DNA from: Clostridia bacterium
GTDB taxonomy: Bacteria > Bacillota > Clostridia > Christensenellales > Borkfalkiaceae
Assembly (NCBI GenBank): GCA_017631725.1
Contig: JAGBSS010000050.1
Location: forward strand, 1-5,213
Direction: 5' to 3'
DNA length: 5,213 nucleotides
Positions 1 through 5,213 of this stretch are shown here, in pieces; within the stretch, counting starts at the first letter, position 1; each line of letters starts with the position of its first letter. The notes under the pieces were generated by a model, which saw nothing but the letters and a program-made list of their open reading frames with translations, was not told where the DNA came from and searched no databases. A program made the position numbers and the translations under genes.

Positions 1-126
1 GAGTGTTGCATAAACGCAGTTAATTGGGGTGTAAAAAGGGTGTTTATTATTGATGGCACCGTTCCACACTCTATAATTATAGAAATGCTTACCGATGAAG
101 GTATTGGCACTATGTTCGAGGCGTAA
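1..126 (+). CDS. argB: Acetylglutamate kinase, C-terminal fragment (5' end outside window)
   Basis: Acetylglutamate kinase phosphorylates N-acetyl-L-glutamate in the second step of arginine synthesis, in the cytoplasm. Only the last 41 codons are present, open in frame 1 from the first base to TAA at 124-126. The peptide reads ...GVKRVFIIDGTVPHSIIIEM followed by LTDEGIGTMFEA. The IIDG-x-x-PHS block and the DEGIGTM ending are the characteristic C-terminus of ArgB (amino-acid kinase family). The stop lies 2 nt before argD, and GAGG at 118-121 inside this gene is the argD Shine-Dalgarno, so the two are probably translationally coupled. The ATP-binding and acetylglutamate-binding parts are outside the window and cannot be checked, nor can the residues that would tell an arginine-inhibited from an insensitive enzyme. 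Confidence 0.93.
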   Translation, partial: ECCINAVNWGVKRVFIIDGTVPHSIIIEMLTDEGIGTMFEA

Positions 127-128
127 AA

Positions 129-1292
129 ATGAATCTTTTTGAAAAAGATAAACAATATATAATGAATACATACGGGCGTTTTCCCTTAAATATCGTTAAG
201 GGAAAAGGCTCTTTTTGCTATGATGAAAAAGGCAAAAAATATATAGATTTAGGCACGGGAATAGCAGTAAATACCTTTGGTTTTTGCGATAAAAAGTGGG
301 TAAAAGCCGTTAAAAAACAGGTAAACTTATTCCAACACACATCTAACCTTTATTACCAAAAACCTTGCGTAGATTTAGCCGAAAATTTATGCTTAAAGAC
401 GGGCGCAAAAAAGGTGTTTTTCTCTAACTCTGGTGCAGAAGCAAACGAGTGTGCCATAAAAATTGCAAGAAAGTATGCAGAGCTTAAAAAAGGTAAAGAA
501 TATTATAATATTTTAACCTTAAAAAATAGTTTTCACGGTAGAACTATAACCACCTTATCTGCTACAGGTCAAGAGGTTTTCCATAAGGATTTTACCCCTT
601 TAACACAAGGTTTTATTCACACCGAGGCAAACGATATAGAAATGGCAAAAAGCCTTTTAGAATCTAACAAAATTGCAGGTGTGTTAGTAGAAGTTGTTCA
701 AGGCGAAGGCGGTGTTATGCCTTTAAAAAAGGAGTTCGTTCAATTTTTAAGGGAATACACTAAGAAAAACGATATTTTATTTATGATAGATGAAGTTCAA
801 ACGGGAAACGGCAGAACGGGTGAACTTTACGGATATATGAATTACGGAATAACTCCAGACCTTTTCTCAACGGCAAAGGGGCTTGCAGGTGGTCTTCCAC
901 TTGGTGCAACCGTTGTTTTTGACAAAGCGGAAAACGTTTTAGGTGCAGGTATGCACGGCTCTACTTTTGGTGGAAACCCTGTTTGTGCAAGTGCTGCATT
1001 AAGTATTTTAAATAGATTAACACCACAATTATTTGACCAAGTTAAACAAAAATCACAATACGTTATATCAAGGTTAGAAAAGTGCAAAGGTGTAAAAAAC
1101 GTTTCAGGGCTTGGCTTTATGCTTGGGATAGAAACGGAAAAAGATGCTAAAAGCATTGCTTTGAAATGTATTGAAAGGGGAGTTTTGGTACTAACTGCAA
1201 AAAACAAGGTAAGGTTATTACCACCGCTTAACGTTTCCTTTAAAACTTTAGAAAAAGCAATTGATATTTTAATAGACGTTATAGAAGAATAG
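129..1292 (+). CDS. argD: Acetylornithine aminotransferase (PLP-dependent, class III)
   Basis: Cytoplasmic enzyme that transfers an amino group from glutamate to N-acetylglutamate semialdehyde, giving N-acetylornithine. At 387 residues it has normal full length for ArgD. Visible motifs are the phosphate-binding SGAEAN (101-106), FHGRT (135-139, PLP ring stacking and substrate contact), VVQGEGG (189-195), the PLP-nitrogen aspartate in [12 protein letters not shown] (Asp221), the Schiff-base lysine in [14 protein letters not shown] (Lys250), STFGGNP (278-284), and RLLPPLN (362-368) with the probable substrate-carboxylate arginine (Arg362). The start at 129 is supported by GAGG at 118-121 with a 7-nt spacer and by a typical N-terminus. 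It sits between argB and argF, so the arginine role is favoured over ornithine or GABA aminotransferase relatives of the same fold. Many ArgD enzymes also serve as succinyldiaminopimelate aminotransferase (DapC); that second activity cannot be judged here. Confidence 0.95.
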   Translation: MNLFEKDKQYIMNTYGRFPLNIVKGKGSFCYDEKGKKYIDLGTGIAVNTFGFCDKKWVKAVKKQVNLFQHTSNLYYQKPCVDLAENLCLKTGAKKVFFSNSGAEANECAIKIARKYAELKKGKEYYNILTLKNSFHGRTITTLSATGQEVFHKDFTPLTQGFIHTEANDIEMAKSLLESNKIAGVLVEVVQGEGGVMPLKKEFVQFLREYTKKNDILFMIDEVQTGNGRTGELYGYMNYGITPDLFSTAKGLAGGLPLGATVVFDKAENVLGAGMHGSTFGGNPVCASAALSILNRLTPQLFDQVKQKSQYVISRLEKCKGVKNVSGLGFMLGIETEKDAKSIALKCIERGVLVLTAKNKVRLLPPLNVSFKTLEKAIDILIDVIEE

Positions 1293-1300
1293 GAGATATT

Positions 1301-2287
1301 ATGCTTAATTTACAAGGCAGAGATTTTTTAAAACTTTTAGATTTTAATTCAAATGAAATTGAATATTTATTAGACCTTGCCGCACGTTTAAAAGCGGAAA
1401 AAAAGGCAGGGATACCACACAAAATTCATCAAGGCAAAAACGTTGCTTTAATTTTTGAAAAGACGAGCACAAGGACAAGGTGTGCCTTTGAAGTTGCCGC
1501 ATACGACCTTGGTATGGGTGTGACTTATTTAGACCCAACGGGATCTCAAATAGGCAAAAAAGAAAGCATTGCAGATACGGCAAGGGTTTTAAGCGGTATG
1601 TACGATGGTATAGAATATCGTGGGTTTGGTCAAGAAATTGTAGAAGAACTTGCACTTTACTCTAAAGTTCCCGTTTGGAACGGACTTACAAACGAATTCC
1701 ACCCAACACAAATTTTAGCAGACTTTTTAACCATTAGGGAAAAGTTTGGCTATTTAAAAGGAATAAATCTCGTTTATATGGGCGATGCAAGATATAATAT
1801 GGGCAATTCTTTAATGGTAGGTGCAAGCATAATGGGTCTTAACTTTACTGCTTGTGCTCCTAAAAAATACTTTCCAGATGCATCTTTAATAGAAAAATGC
1901 CAAGAACTTGCAAAGGTTTCCGGTGCAAAATTAAACTTTATAGAAGAACCGGAAAAGGCCGTTTTAAATGCAGACGTTATTTATACAGACGTTTGGGTTT
2001 CTATGGGTGAACCTGCAAGTGTATGGCAAGAACGCATAAACGAATTATCTCCATATAAAGTGACAATGGACTTAATGAATAAAGCAAGCAAAAATGCAAT
2101 ATTTATGCATTGCTTACCTGCATTTCACGATTTAAAAACGGTAATCGGCAAAGAAATGGGTGAAAAGTTTAATTTAACCGATATGGAAGTTACAGACGAA
2201 GTATTTGAAAGTGAAAAGTCTGTTGTGTTTGATGAAGCAGAGAACAGAATGCACACAATTAAGGCAGTAATGGCGGCAACGTTATAA
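1301..2287 (+). CDS. argF: Ornithine carbamoyltransferase
   Basis: Makes citrulline from ornithine and carbamoyl phosphate, normally as a cytoplasmic homotrimer. The N-terminal carbamoyl-phosphate domain carries STRTR (56-60), SQIGKKES (82-89) and HPTQ (134-137). The C-terminal ornithine domain carries DVWVSMGE (230-237, SMG loop) and HCLPAFHD (270-277, catalytic Cys271), and ends in [15 protein letters not shown]. Length is 328 residues, against about 334 for E. coli ArgI/ArgF. The DVWVSMGE form and the EVTDEVFES tail put it in the long E. coli ArgI/ArcB-like branch rather than the shorter B. subtilis ArgF-like branch. The start at 1301 is preceded by AGGAG (1291-1295), which overlaps the argD stop. 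Its place behind argB-argD argues for the anabolic role; a catabolic ArcB would be expected beside arcA or arcC, which are not seen. No clear terminator follows before the pyr promoter. Confidence 0.95.
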   Translation: MLNLQGRDFLKLLDFNSNEIEYLLDLAARLKAEKKAGIPHKIHQGKNVALIFEKTSTRTRCAFEVAAYDLGMGVTYLDPTGSQIGKKESIADTARVLSGMYDGIEYRGFGQEIVEELALYSKVPVWNGLTNEFHPTQILADFLTIREKFGYLKGINLVYMGDARYNMGNSLMVGASIMGLNFTACAPKKYFPDASLIEKCQELAKVSGAKLNFIEEPEKAVLNADVIYTDVWVSMGEPASVWQERINELSPYKVTMDLMNKASKNAIFMHCLPAFHDLKTVIGKEMGEKFNLTDMEVTDEVFESEKSVVFDEAENRMHTIKAVMAATL

Positions 2288-2315
2288 ATAAAATTAAAAA
2301 AGTATTAAAATCGGT

Positions 2316-2344
2316 TTGACATTAAATTTAAACAGGTGTATAAT
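2316..2344 (+). promoter_or_regulatory. Sigma-A promoter of the pyr operon
   Basis: TTGACA at 2316-2321 and TATAAT at 2339-2344 are separated by exactly 17 nt, a perfect match to the housekeeping bacterial consensus. The 28 nt between the argF stop and the -35 box are nearly all A and T (2288-2312) and could act as an UP element. Transcription should start near 2351, giving a leader of about 119 nt before pyrR. A consensus promoter suits a system in which control is exerted afterwards by attenuation. No ArgR-like operator was seen around it. Confidence 0.85.
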
Positions 2345-2358
2345 AACCATAATATAAC

Positions 2359-2392
2359 TTTTAAGTCGATACGAGATATCGGCAAGGTAAAA
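2359..2392 (+). promoter_or_regulatory. Predicted PyrR-binding loop (anti-antiterminator)
   Basis: The RNA can form an upper stem GUCGAUA (2365-2371) with UAUCGGC (2377-2383), closing on the loop CGAGA (2372-2376). An AU lower stem pairs UUUUA (2359-2363) with UAAAA (2388-2392), and an asymmetric purine-rich bulge (2384-2387, AAGG) lies between. Known PyrR sites in Bacillus are hairpins with a conserved NGNGA loop segment and a purine-rich internal bulge. CGAGA fits NGNGA, while the usual flanking CC/GG pairs are replaced here by UA/UA, which keeps the pairing. The right arm contains CGGC of the antiterminator, so folding this hairpin should free the terminator. The structure was drawn by hand, and PyrR binding is inferred from the adjacent pyrR gene. 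Confidence 0.7.
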
Positions 2393-2442
2393 TAAACCAT
2401 TTCCATTTTCTAATGCGAAAAGTGTATACTTTAGTCTTGCCG
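2380..2442 (+). promoter_or_regulatory. Predicted antiterminator of the pyr leader
   Basis: CGGCAAG at 2380-2386 is exactly complementary to CTTGCCG at 2436-2442, which is most of the 5' arm of the terminator. Two G-U pairs (2387-2435 and 2388-2434) and three A-U pairs (2390-2392 with 2430-2432) can extend it. A small hairpin, TTTTC (2406-2410) with GAAAA (2417-2421), sits in the enclosed loop and would stack the structure. This pairing excludes both the upstream PyrR hairpin and the terminator, as expected for read-through when UMP/UTP is low and PyrR is off the RNA. Confidence 0.72.
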
Positions 2443-2460
2443 TCGGCAAGACTTTTTTTT
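2433..2460 (+). terminator. Intrinsic terminator (attenuator) before pyrR
   Basis: A perfect 9-bp stem, AGTCTTGCC (2433-2441) with GGCAAGACT (2445-2453), closes a 3-nt loop GTC and is followed directly by a T run to 2460. It lies between promoter and first gene, so it is an attenuator rather than an operon end. Its 5' arm is shared with the predicted antiterminator. Because no other hairpin follows argF, it could also stop transcripts arriving from the arg genes. Confidence 0.9.
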
Positions 2461-2464
2461 GGGG
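2461..2464 (+). promoter_or_regulatory. Ribosome binding site that fixes the pyrR start
   Basis: GGGG directly follows the terminator T run and lies 5 nt before ATG at 2470. It is the only G-rich element upstream of the PyrR-like sequence. The earlier in-frame ATG at 2413 has only pyrimidine- and AT-rich sequence before it. The ribosome site therefore supports the start at 2470. Confidence 0.6.
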
Positions 2465-2469
2465 TAAAA

Positions 2470-3003
2470 ATGCAATTTAAAACTAAAATTCTAGATGGAA
2501 TTGCAATAAAACGTGCATTAATTCGCATCACGCACGAAATTATAGAAAAAAACAAAGGCGTAGAAGGCGTTTGTATTTTTGGTGTAAAAAGGCGTGGCGT
2601 TCCACTTGCAAAAATGCTTAAAGATAACGTTTTAGCATTTGAAGGCGTTTCAGTTCCACTTGGAGAAATAGACCCCACTTTATATAGAGATGACATCTCT
2701 AAAGAAGACAAACTTAAAAGCGCAAATTTCAACGTGTTCCCTTGCGACATAACGGATAAGGTAGTTATAATTGTAGACGATGTTTTGTATACAGGTAGAA
2801 CGGCTCGTGCGTCAATTGAAGCGGTTTTTGCACACGGCAGACCAAAGGCAATTCAACTTGCAGTTTTAATTGACAGGGGACATAGAGAATTACCCTTAAA
2901 ACCCGATTATGTTGGTAAAAACGTTCCAACGTCTGGCTCGGAAAAAATAGTTTTACTATTAAACGAAACAGATGGAGAAGAAGGCGTTTATATTTGCGAG
3001 TAA
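2470..3003 (+). CDS. pyrR: PyrR, pyrimidine operon attenuation protein / uracil phosphoribosyltransferase
   Basis: PyrR binds the pyr leader RNA when UMP or UTP is high and promotes termination; many members also convert uracil and PRPP to UMP. The 177-residue product fits the family (about 180 in B. subtilis). Visible motifs are LDGIAIKRALIRITHEIIEKNKG in pieces over 8-30, GVKRRGVPLA (38-47), GEIDPTLYRDD (65-75), the PRPP-binding loop VVIIVDDVLYTGRTARA (98-114, Asp103/Asp104), and IDRGHRELPLKPDYVGKNVPTS (134-155), read in blocks. An in-frame ATG at 2413 would add 19 residues, but that stretch is the terminator itself and has no Shine-Dalgarno, so 2470 is preferred. It heads the pyr operon, 18 nt before pyrC, directly behind the leader it probably controls. 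Confidence 0.95.
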   Translation: MQFKTKILDGIAIKRALIRITHEIIEKNKGVEGVCIFGVKRRGVPLAKMLKDNVLAFEGVSVPLGEIDPTLYRDDISKEDKLKSANFNVFPCDITDKVVIIVDDVLYTGRTARASIEAVFAHGRPKAIQLAVLIDRGHRELPLKPDYVGKNVPTSGSEKIVLLLNETDGEEGVYICE

Positions 3004-3021
3004 AATTTAAAAGGAATAACT

Positions 3022-4224
3022 ATGGAAAAAACTAACGGAAAAATTAATAACCCAAGCATAACTGCGTTAAACAACAGTGACTTAAGGGGTATTTTTTCCC
3101 TTTTTTCCGATAAAGATTTGACAGTATTACCCGGTTTTTGTGACGTTCACGTTCACTTTAGAGAACCGGGTTTTTCTTATAAAGAAACCATAGAAACGGG
3201 TTCTATGGCTGCCGCAAGGGGTGGATATACTACCGTTTGTACAATGCCAAACTTAAAACCTGTTCCAGATTCATTAGAAAAATTAAAATTACAATTAAGC
3301 TTAATTGATAAATGCAATTTAATTAAGGTTGTACCATTTGGCTCTATAACCAAAGGGGAAATGGGAGAAGAACTTTCCGAAATGCAAAATTTAGCACCTT
3401 TCGTTGCAGGTTTTTCAGATGACGGCAGGGGTGTTCAAAACGAAGAAATAATGTATCAAGCAATGCTTTATGCAAAGTCTTTAGATAAAATTATTGTTGC
3501 CCACGCAGAAGATAACACTCTTTTATTTGGTGGATACATTAACGAAGGGGAATACCAAAAGGCAAACGGGCATAAGGGGATTTGTTCTGAATCGGAGTGG
3601 AGACAAATTGAAAGAGATTTATACTTAGTAGAACAAACAGGTGTAAAATATCACGTTTGCCACGTTTCCACTTTAGAGAGTGTAGAACTTTTAAGAGATG
3701 CTAAAAAAAGTGGGTTAGACGTAACGGCGGAAACAGCCCCACACTATTTAACCCTTTGTGATAAAGATTTGATAGAAGACGGTAGGTTTAAAATGAACCC
3801 ACCCCTTCGCTCGGAAAAGGACAAAAATGCATTAATACAAGGCGTTATAGATGGCACTATAGATATGATAGCGACAGACCACGCACCACACTCTTTAGAA
3901 GAAAAGTCTAAAGGCTTAAAGGGAAGTTTGATGGGTGTTGTTGGGCTTGAAACTGCCTTTCCAATTTTATATACAAAACTTGTAAAAGAAAATATAATAG
4001 ATTTAGAAAAATTAATAAAGGTAATGTGTTATAACCCAAGACAAAGGTTTAACCTAACAGAAGATGAAGGTTTTTCCGTTTGGGATTTAAACGAAAAATA
4101 CACAATTGACCCAAAAGACTTTTTATCAATGGGTAAAAGCACTCCGTTTAAAGGAGAAATGGTATACGGCAAAAATTACTTAACCGTTTTAAATGGTAAA
4201 ACGGTTTTCAAAGAAAAGATATAA
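3022..4224 (+). CDS. pyrC: Dihydroorotase, class I
   Basis: Zinc amidohydrolase that cyclises N-carbamoyl-L-aspartate to dihydroorotate, the third step of UMP synthesis. Motifs in order: [14 protein letters not shown] (37-50; zinc ligands His43 and His45, substrate Arg47), [11 protein letters not shown] (67-77), FSDDGRGVQ (131-139; Asp133 or Asp134 as bridging ligand instead of a carboxylated lysine), VAHAED (159-164; His161), HVCHVST (211-217; His214), ETAPHYL (237-243), MNPPLR (258-263) and the catalytic aspartate in IATDHAPHS (Asp286). The [10 protein letters not shown] and TDHAPHS forms mark the Bacillus-type class I enzyme. It has 400 residues, somewhat shorter than the roughly 428 of B. 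subtilis. The loss is at the N-terminus, where the usual beta-strand segment is not recognisable. AAGGA at 3011-3015 with a 6-nt spacer supports the start. Hydantoinase or allantoinase is unlikely in this operon. Confidence 0.94.
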   Translation: MEKTNGKINNPSITALNNSDLRGIFSLFSDKDLTVLPGFCDVHVHFREPGFSYKETIETGSMAAARGGYTTVCTMPNLKPVPDSLEKLKLQLSLIDKCNLIKVVPFGSITKGEMGEELSEMQNLAPFVAGFSDDGRGVQNEEIMYQAMLYAKSLDKIIVAHAEDNTLLFGGYINEGEYQKANGHKGICSESEWRQIERDLYLVEQTGVKYHVCHVSTLESVELLRDAKKSGLDVTAETAPHYLTLCDKDLIEDGRFKMNPPLRSEKDKNALIQGVIDGTIDMIATDHAPHSLEEKSKGLKGSLMGVVGLETAFPILYTKLVKENIIDLEKLIKVMCYNPRQRFNLTEDEGFSVWDLNEKYTIDPKDFLSMGKSTPFKGEMVYGKNYLTVLNGKTVFKEKI

Positions 4225-4235
4225 GGAGTAAGACA

Positions 4236-5213
4236 ATGGCAAAAAGGACAGACATCAAAAAGATTTTAATAATTGGTTCAGGACCTATAGTAATAGGGCA
4301 AGCGGCAGAATTTGACTATGCAGGCACTCAGGCTTGTTTGGCACTTAAAGAAGAAGGGTACGAAGTTATTTTGGTAAACTCTAACCCTGCAACCATAATG
4401 ACCGATACTACTATTGCAGACAAAGTTTATATGGAGCCGTTAACTCTTGAATACGTTGCAAAAATTTTAAGATATGAACGTCCAGATGCAATTGTTCCGG
4501 GCATTGGTGGGCAAACGGGCTTAAACCTTGCTATGCAATTAGAAAAGAAGGGCGTTTTAAAAGAATGTGGCGTTCAACTTTTAGGAACGAGTAGCGAAAG
4601 TATAGAAAGGGCAGAAGATAGAGAACTTTTTAAAGAACTTTGTCTTTCTATTGGCGAACCGGTTATTCCTTCTGAAATAACTTACTCTATAGAAGAAGCA
4701 AAAGAAGCGGCTAAAAAAATTGGCTACCCTGTAGTATTGCGCCCAGCGTTTACTCTTGGCGGAACAGGTGGCGGTTTTGCCGATAATGAAGAAGAACTTA
4801 TAGAAATTGGTTTAAACGCATTTAAACTTTCTCCCGTTCATCAGGTTTTAATAGAAAAGTCTGTTAAAGGCTATAAAGAAGTAGAGTTCGAAGTAATGCG
4901 TGATTCTACAAATAAAGCAATAACCATATGCGGTATGGAAAACGTTGACCCCGTTGGCGTTCACACGGGGGACTCTATCGTTGTAGCACCTATAATGAGT
5001 TTAAACGATAAAGACTTAAAAATGCTTAATGATAGTGCTTTAAAATTGATTAAAGAATTAAAAATTGAAGGTGGTTGCAACGTTCAATTTGCTCTTAACC
5101 CAAATTCAAGCGAATATTACTTAATAGAAGTAAACCCAAGGGTTTCACGTTCTTCTGCACTTGCATCTAAAGCAAGTGGTTATCCTATTGCAAGGGTGAC
5201 TGCAAAAATTGCA
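4236..5213 (+). CDS. carB: Carbamoyl-phosphate synthase large subunit, N-terminal part (3' end outside window)
   Basis: CarB uses ammonia delivered by CarA, bicarbonate and two ATP to make carbamoyl phosphate for both arginine and pyrimidine synthesis. The reading frame is open from ATG at 4236 to the window edge, giving 326 of an expected roughly 1070 residues. This is the pre-ATP-grasp region and most of the carboxyphosphate ATP-grasp domain. Motifs are [22 protein letters not shown] (12-33, in two blocks), [10 protein letters not shown] (48-57), [10 protein letters not shown] (88-97), AEDRELF (Arg129), [13 protein letters not shown] (168-180, Arg169), [13 protein letters not shown] (235-247), NVQFALNP (Gln284, metal ligand) and [21 protein letters not shown] (297-317; Glu298 and Asn300, metal ligands). 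AAGGAG at 4223-4228 overlaps the pyrC stop with a 7-nt spacer. The synthetase and allosteric domains are not in view. No carA lies between pyrC and carB. Confidence 0.96.
   Translation, partial: MAKRTDIKKILIIGSGPIVIGQAAEFDYAGTQACLALKEEGYEVILVNSNPATIMTDTTIADKVYMEPLTLEYVAKILRYERPDAIVPGIGGQTGLNLAMQLEKKGVLKECGVQLLGTSSESIERAEDRELFKELCLSIGEPVIPSEITYSIEEAKEAAKKIGYPVVLRPAFTLGGTGGGFADNEEELIEIGLNAFKLSPVHQVLIEKSVKGYKEVEFEVMRDSTNKAITICGMENVDPVGVHTGDSIVVAPIMSLNDKDLKMLNDSALKLIKELKIEGGCNVQFALNPNSSEYYLIEVNPRVSRSSALASKASGYPIARVTAKIA

Noticed and set aside
842..1207. Minus-strand ORF of 121 codons inside argD
   Set aside because: It lies wholly within a well-supported gene in the opposite direction, has no Shine-Dalgarno or recognisable domain, and is a shadow of the argD reading frame.
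1344..1655. Minus-strand ORF of 103 codons inside argF
   Set aside because: It is antisense to the conserved N-terminal domain of OTC, and the translation looks random with no family resemblance.
1301..2287. Catabolic ornithine carbamoyltransferase (arcB) of an arginine deiminase pathway
   Set aside because: Sequence type alone does not separate the roles. The argB-argD neighbours are biosynthetic, and neither arcA nor arcC is present in the window.
2288..2350. ArgR operator (ARG box) near the pyr promoter
   Set aside because: The AT-rich stretch has no clear TGAAT/ATTCA dyad, so an ARG box cannot be supported.
2413..2469. Leader peptide or N-terminal extension of pyrR
   Set aside because: ATG at 2413 has no ribosome site and is in frame with pyrR without a stop, so it is not a separate leader peptide. 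Its bases are fully explained by the terminator and antiterminator.
2361..2750. Minus-strand ORF of 129 codons across the pyr leader and pyrR
   Set aside because: It runs antisense through the attenuator and the conserved PyrR N-terminus. The sequence is better explained by these two features.
1..5213. Mobile element, CRISPR, defence or other novel system
   Set aside because: No inverted terminal repeats, spaced direct repeats, transposase or unknown gene was seen. Nearly all of the window is filled by conserved metabolic genes in one direction.

Overview
The window holds parts of two adjacent biosynthetic operons on the + strand, arginine followed by pyrimidine. They meet at the carbamoyl-phosphate branch point. 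The DNA is AT-rich, codons mostly end in A or T, Shine-Dalgarno sites are strong, and a PyrR-type RNA attenuator is present. These traits fit a low-GC Bacillota (Firmicutes), probably a clostridial lineage. I cannot name a genus from sequence alone.

Layout. Positions 1-126 are the 3' end of argB (acetylglutamate kinase). argD (acetylornithine aminotransferase, 129-1292) and argF (ornithine carbamoyltransferase, 1301-2287) follow with gaps of 2 and 8 nt. The 182-nt gap 2288-2469 is the only real intergenic region. It holds a perfect consensus sigma-A promoter (TTGACA, 17 nt, TATAAT) and a leader of about 119 nt. That leader can fold into three mutually exclusive structures: a PyrR-binding anti-antiterminator, an antiterminator and an intrinsic terminator. 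After it come pyrR (2470-3003), pyrC (dihydroorotase, 3022-4224) and the first 326 codons of carB (carbamoyl-phosphate synthase large subunit, from 4236), which runs off the window.

How the parts work together. ArgB and ArgD make acetylornithine. Ornithine is released by an enzyme not in the window, and ArgF joins it to carbamoyl phosphate to give citrulline. CarB, with CarA, makes the carbamoyl phosphate shared by ArgF and by aspartate carbamoyltransferase (PyrB, not in the window). PyrC then closes carbamoyl aspartate to dihydroorotate. PyrR senses UMP/UTP against PRPP and should act on the leader in front of its own gene, so CarB output is probably under pyrimidine control.

No mobile elements, CRISPR, tRNA/rRNA or defence genes are visible. 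The genes belong to well-known families. The points worth a second look are the attenuator, its possible double role as the arg operon's terminator, the gene order pyrR-pyrC-carB without pyrB or carA between, the short unusual N-terminus of PyrC, and the likely misplaced pyrR start if the longest ORF is taken. I found no evidence of a previously undescribed system.
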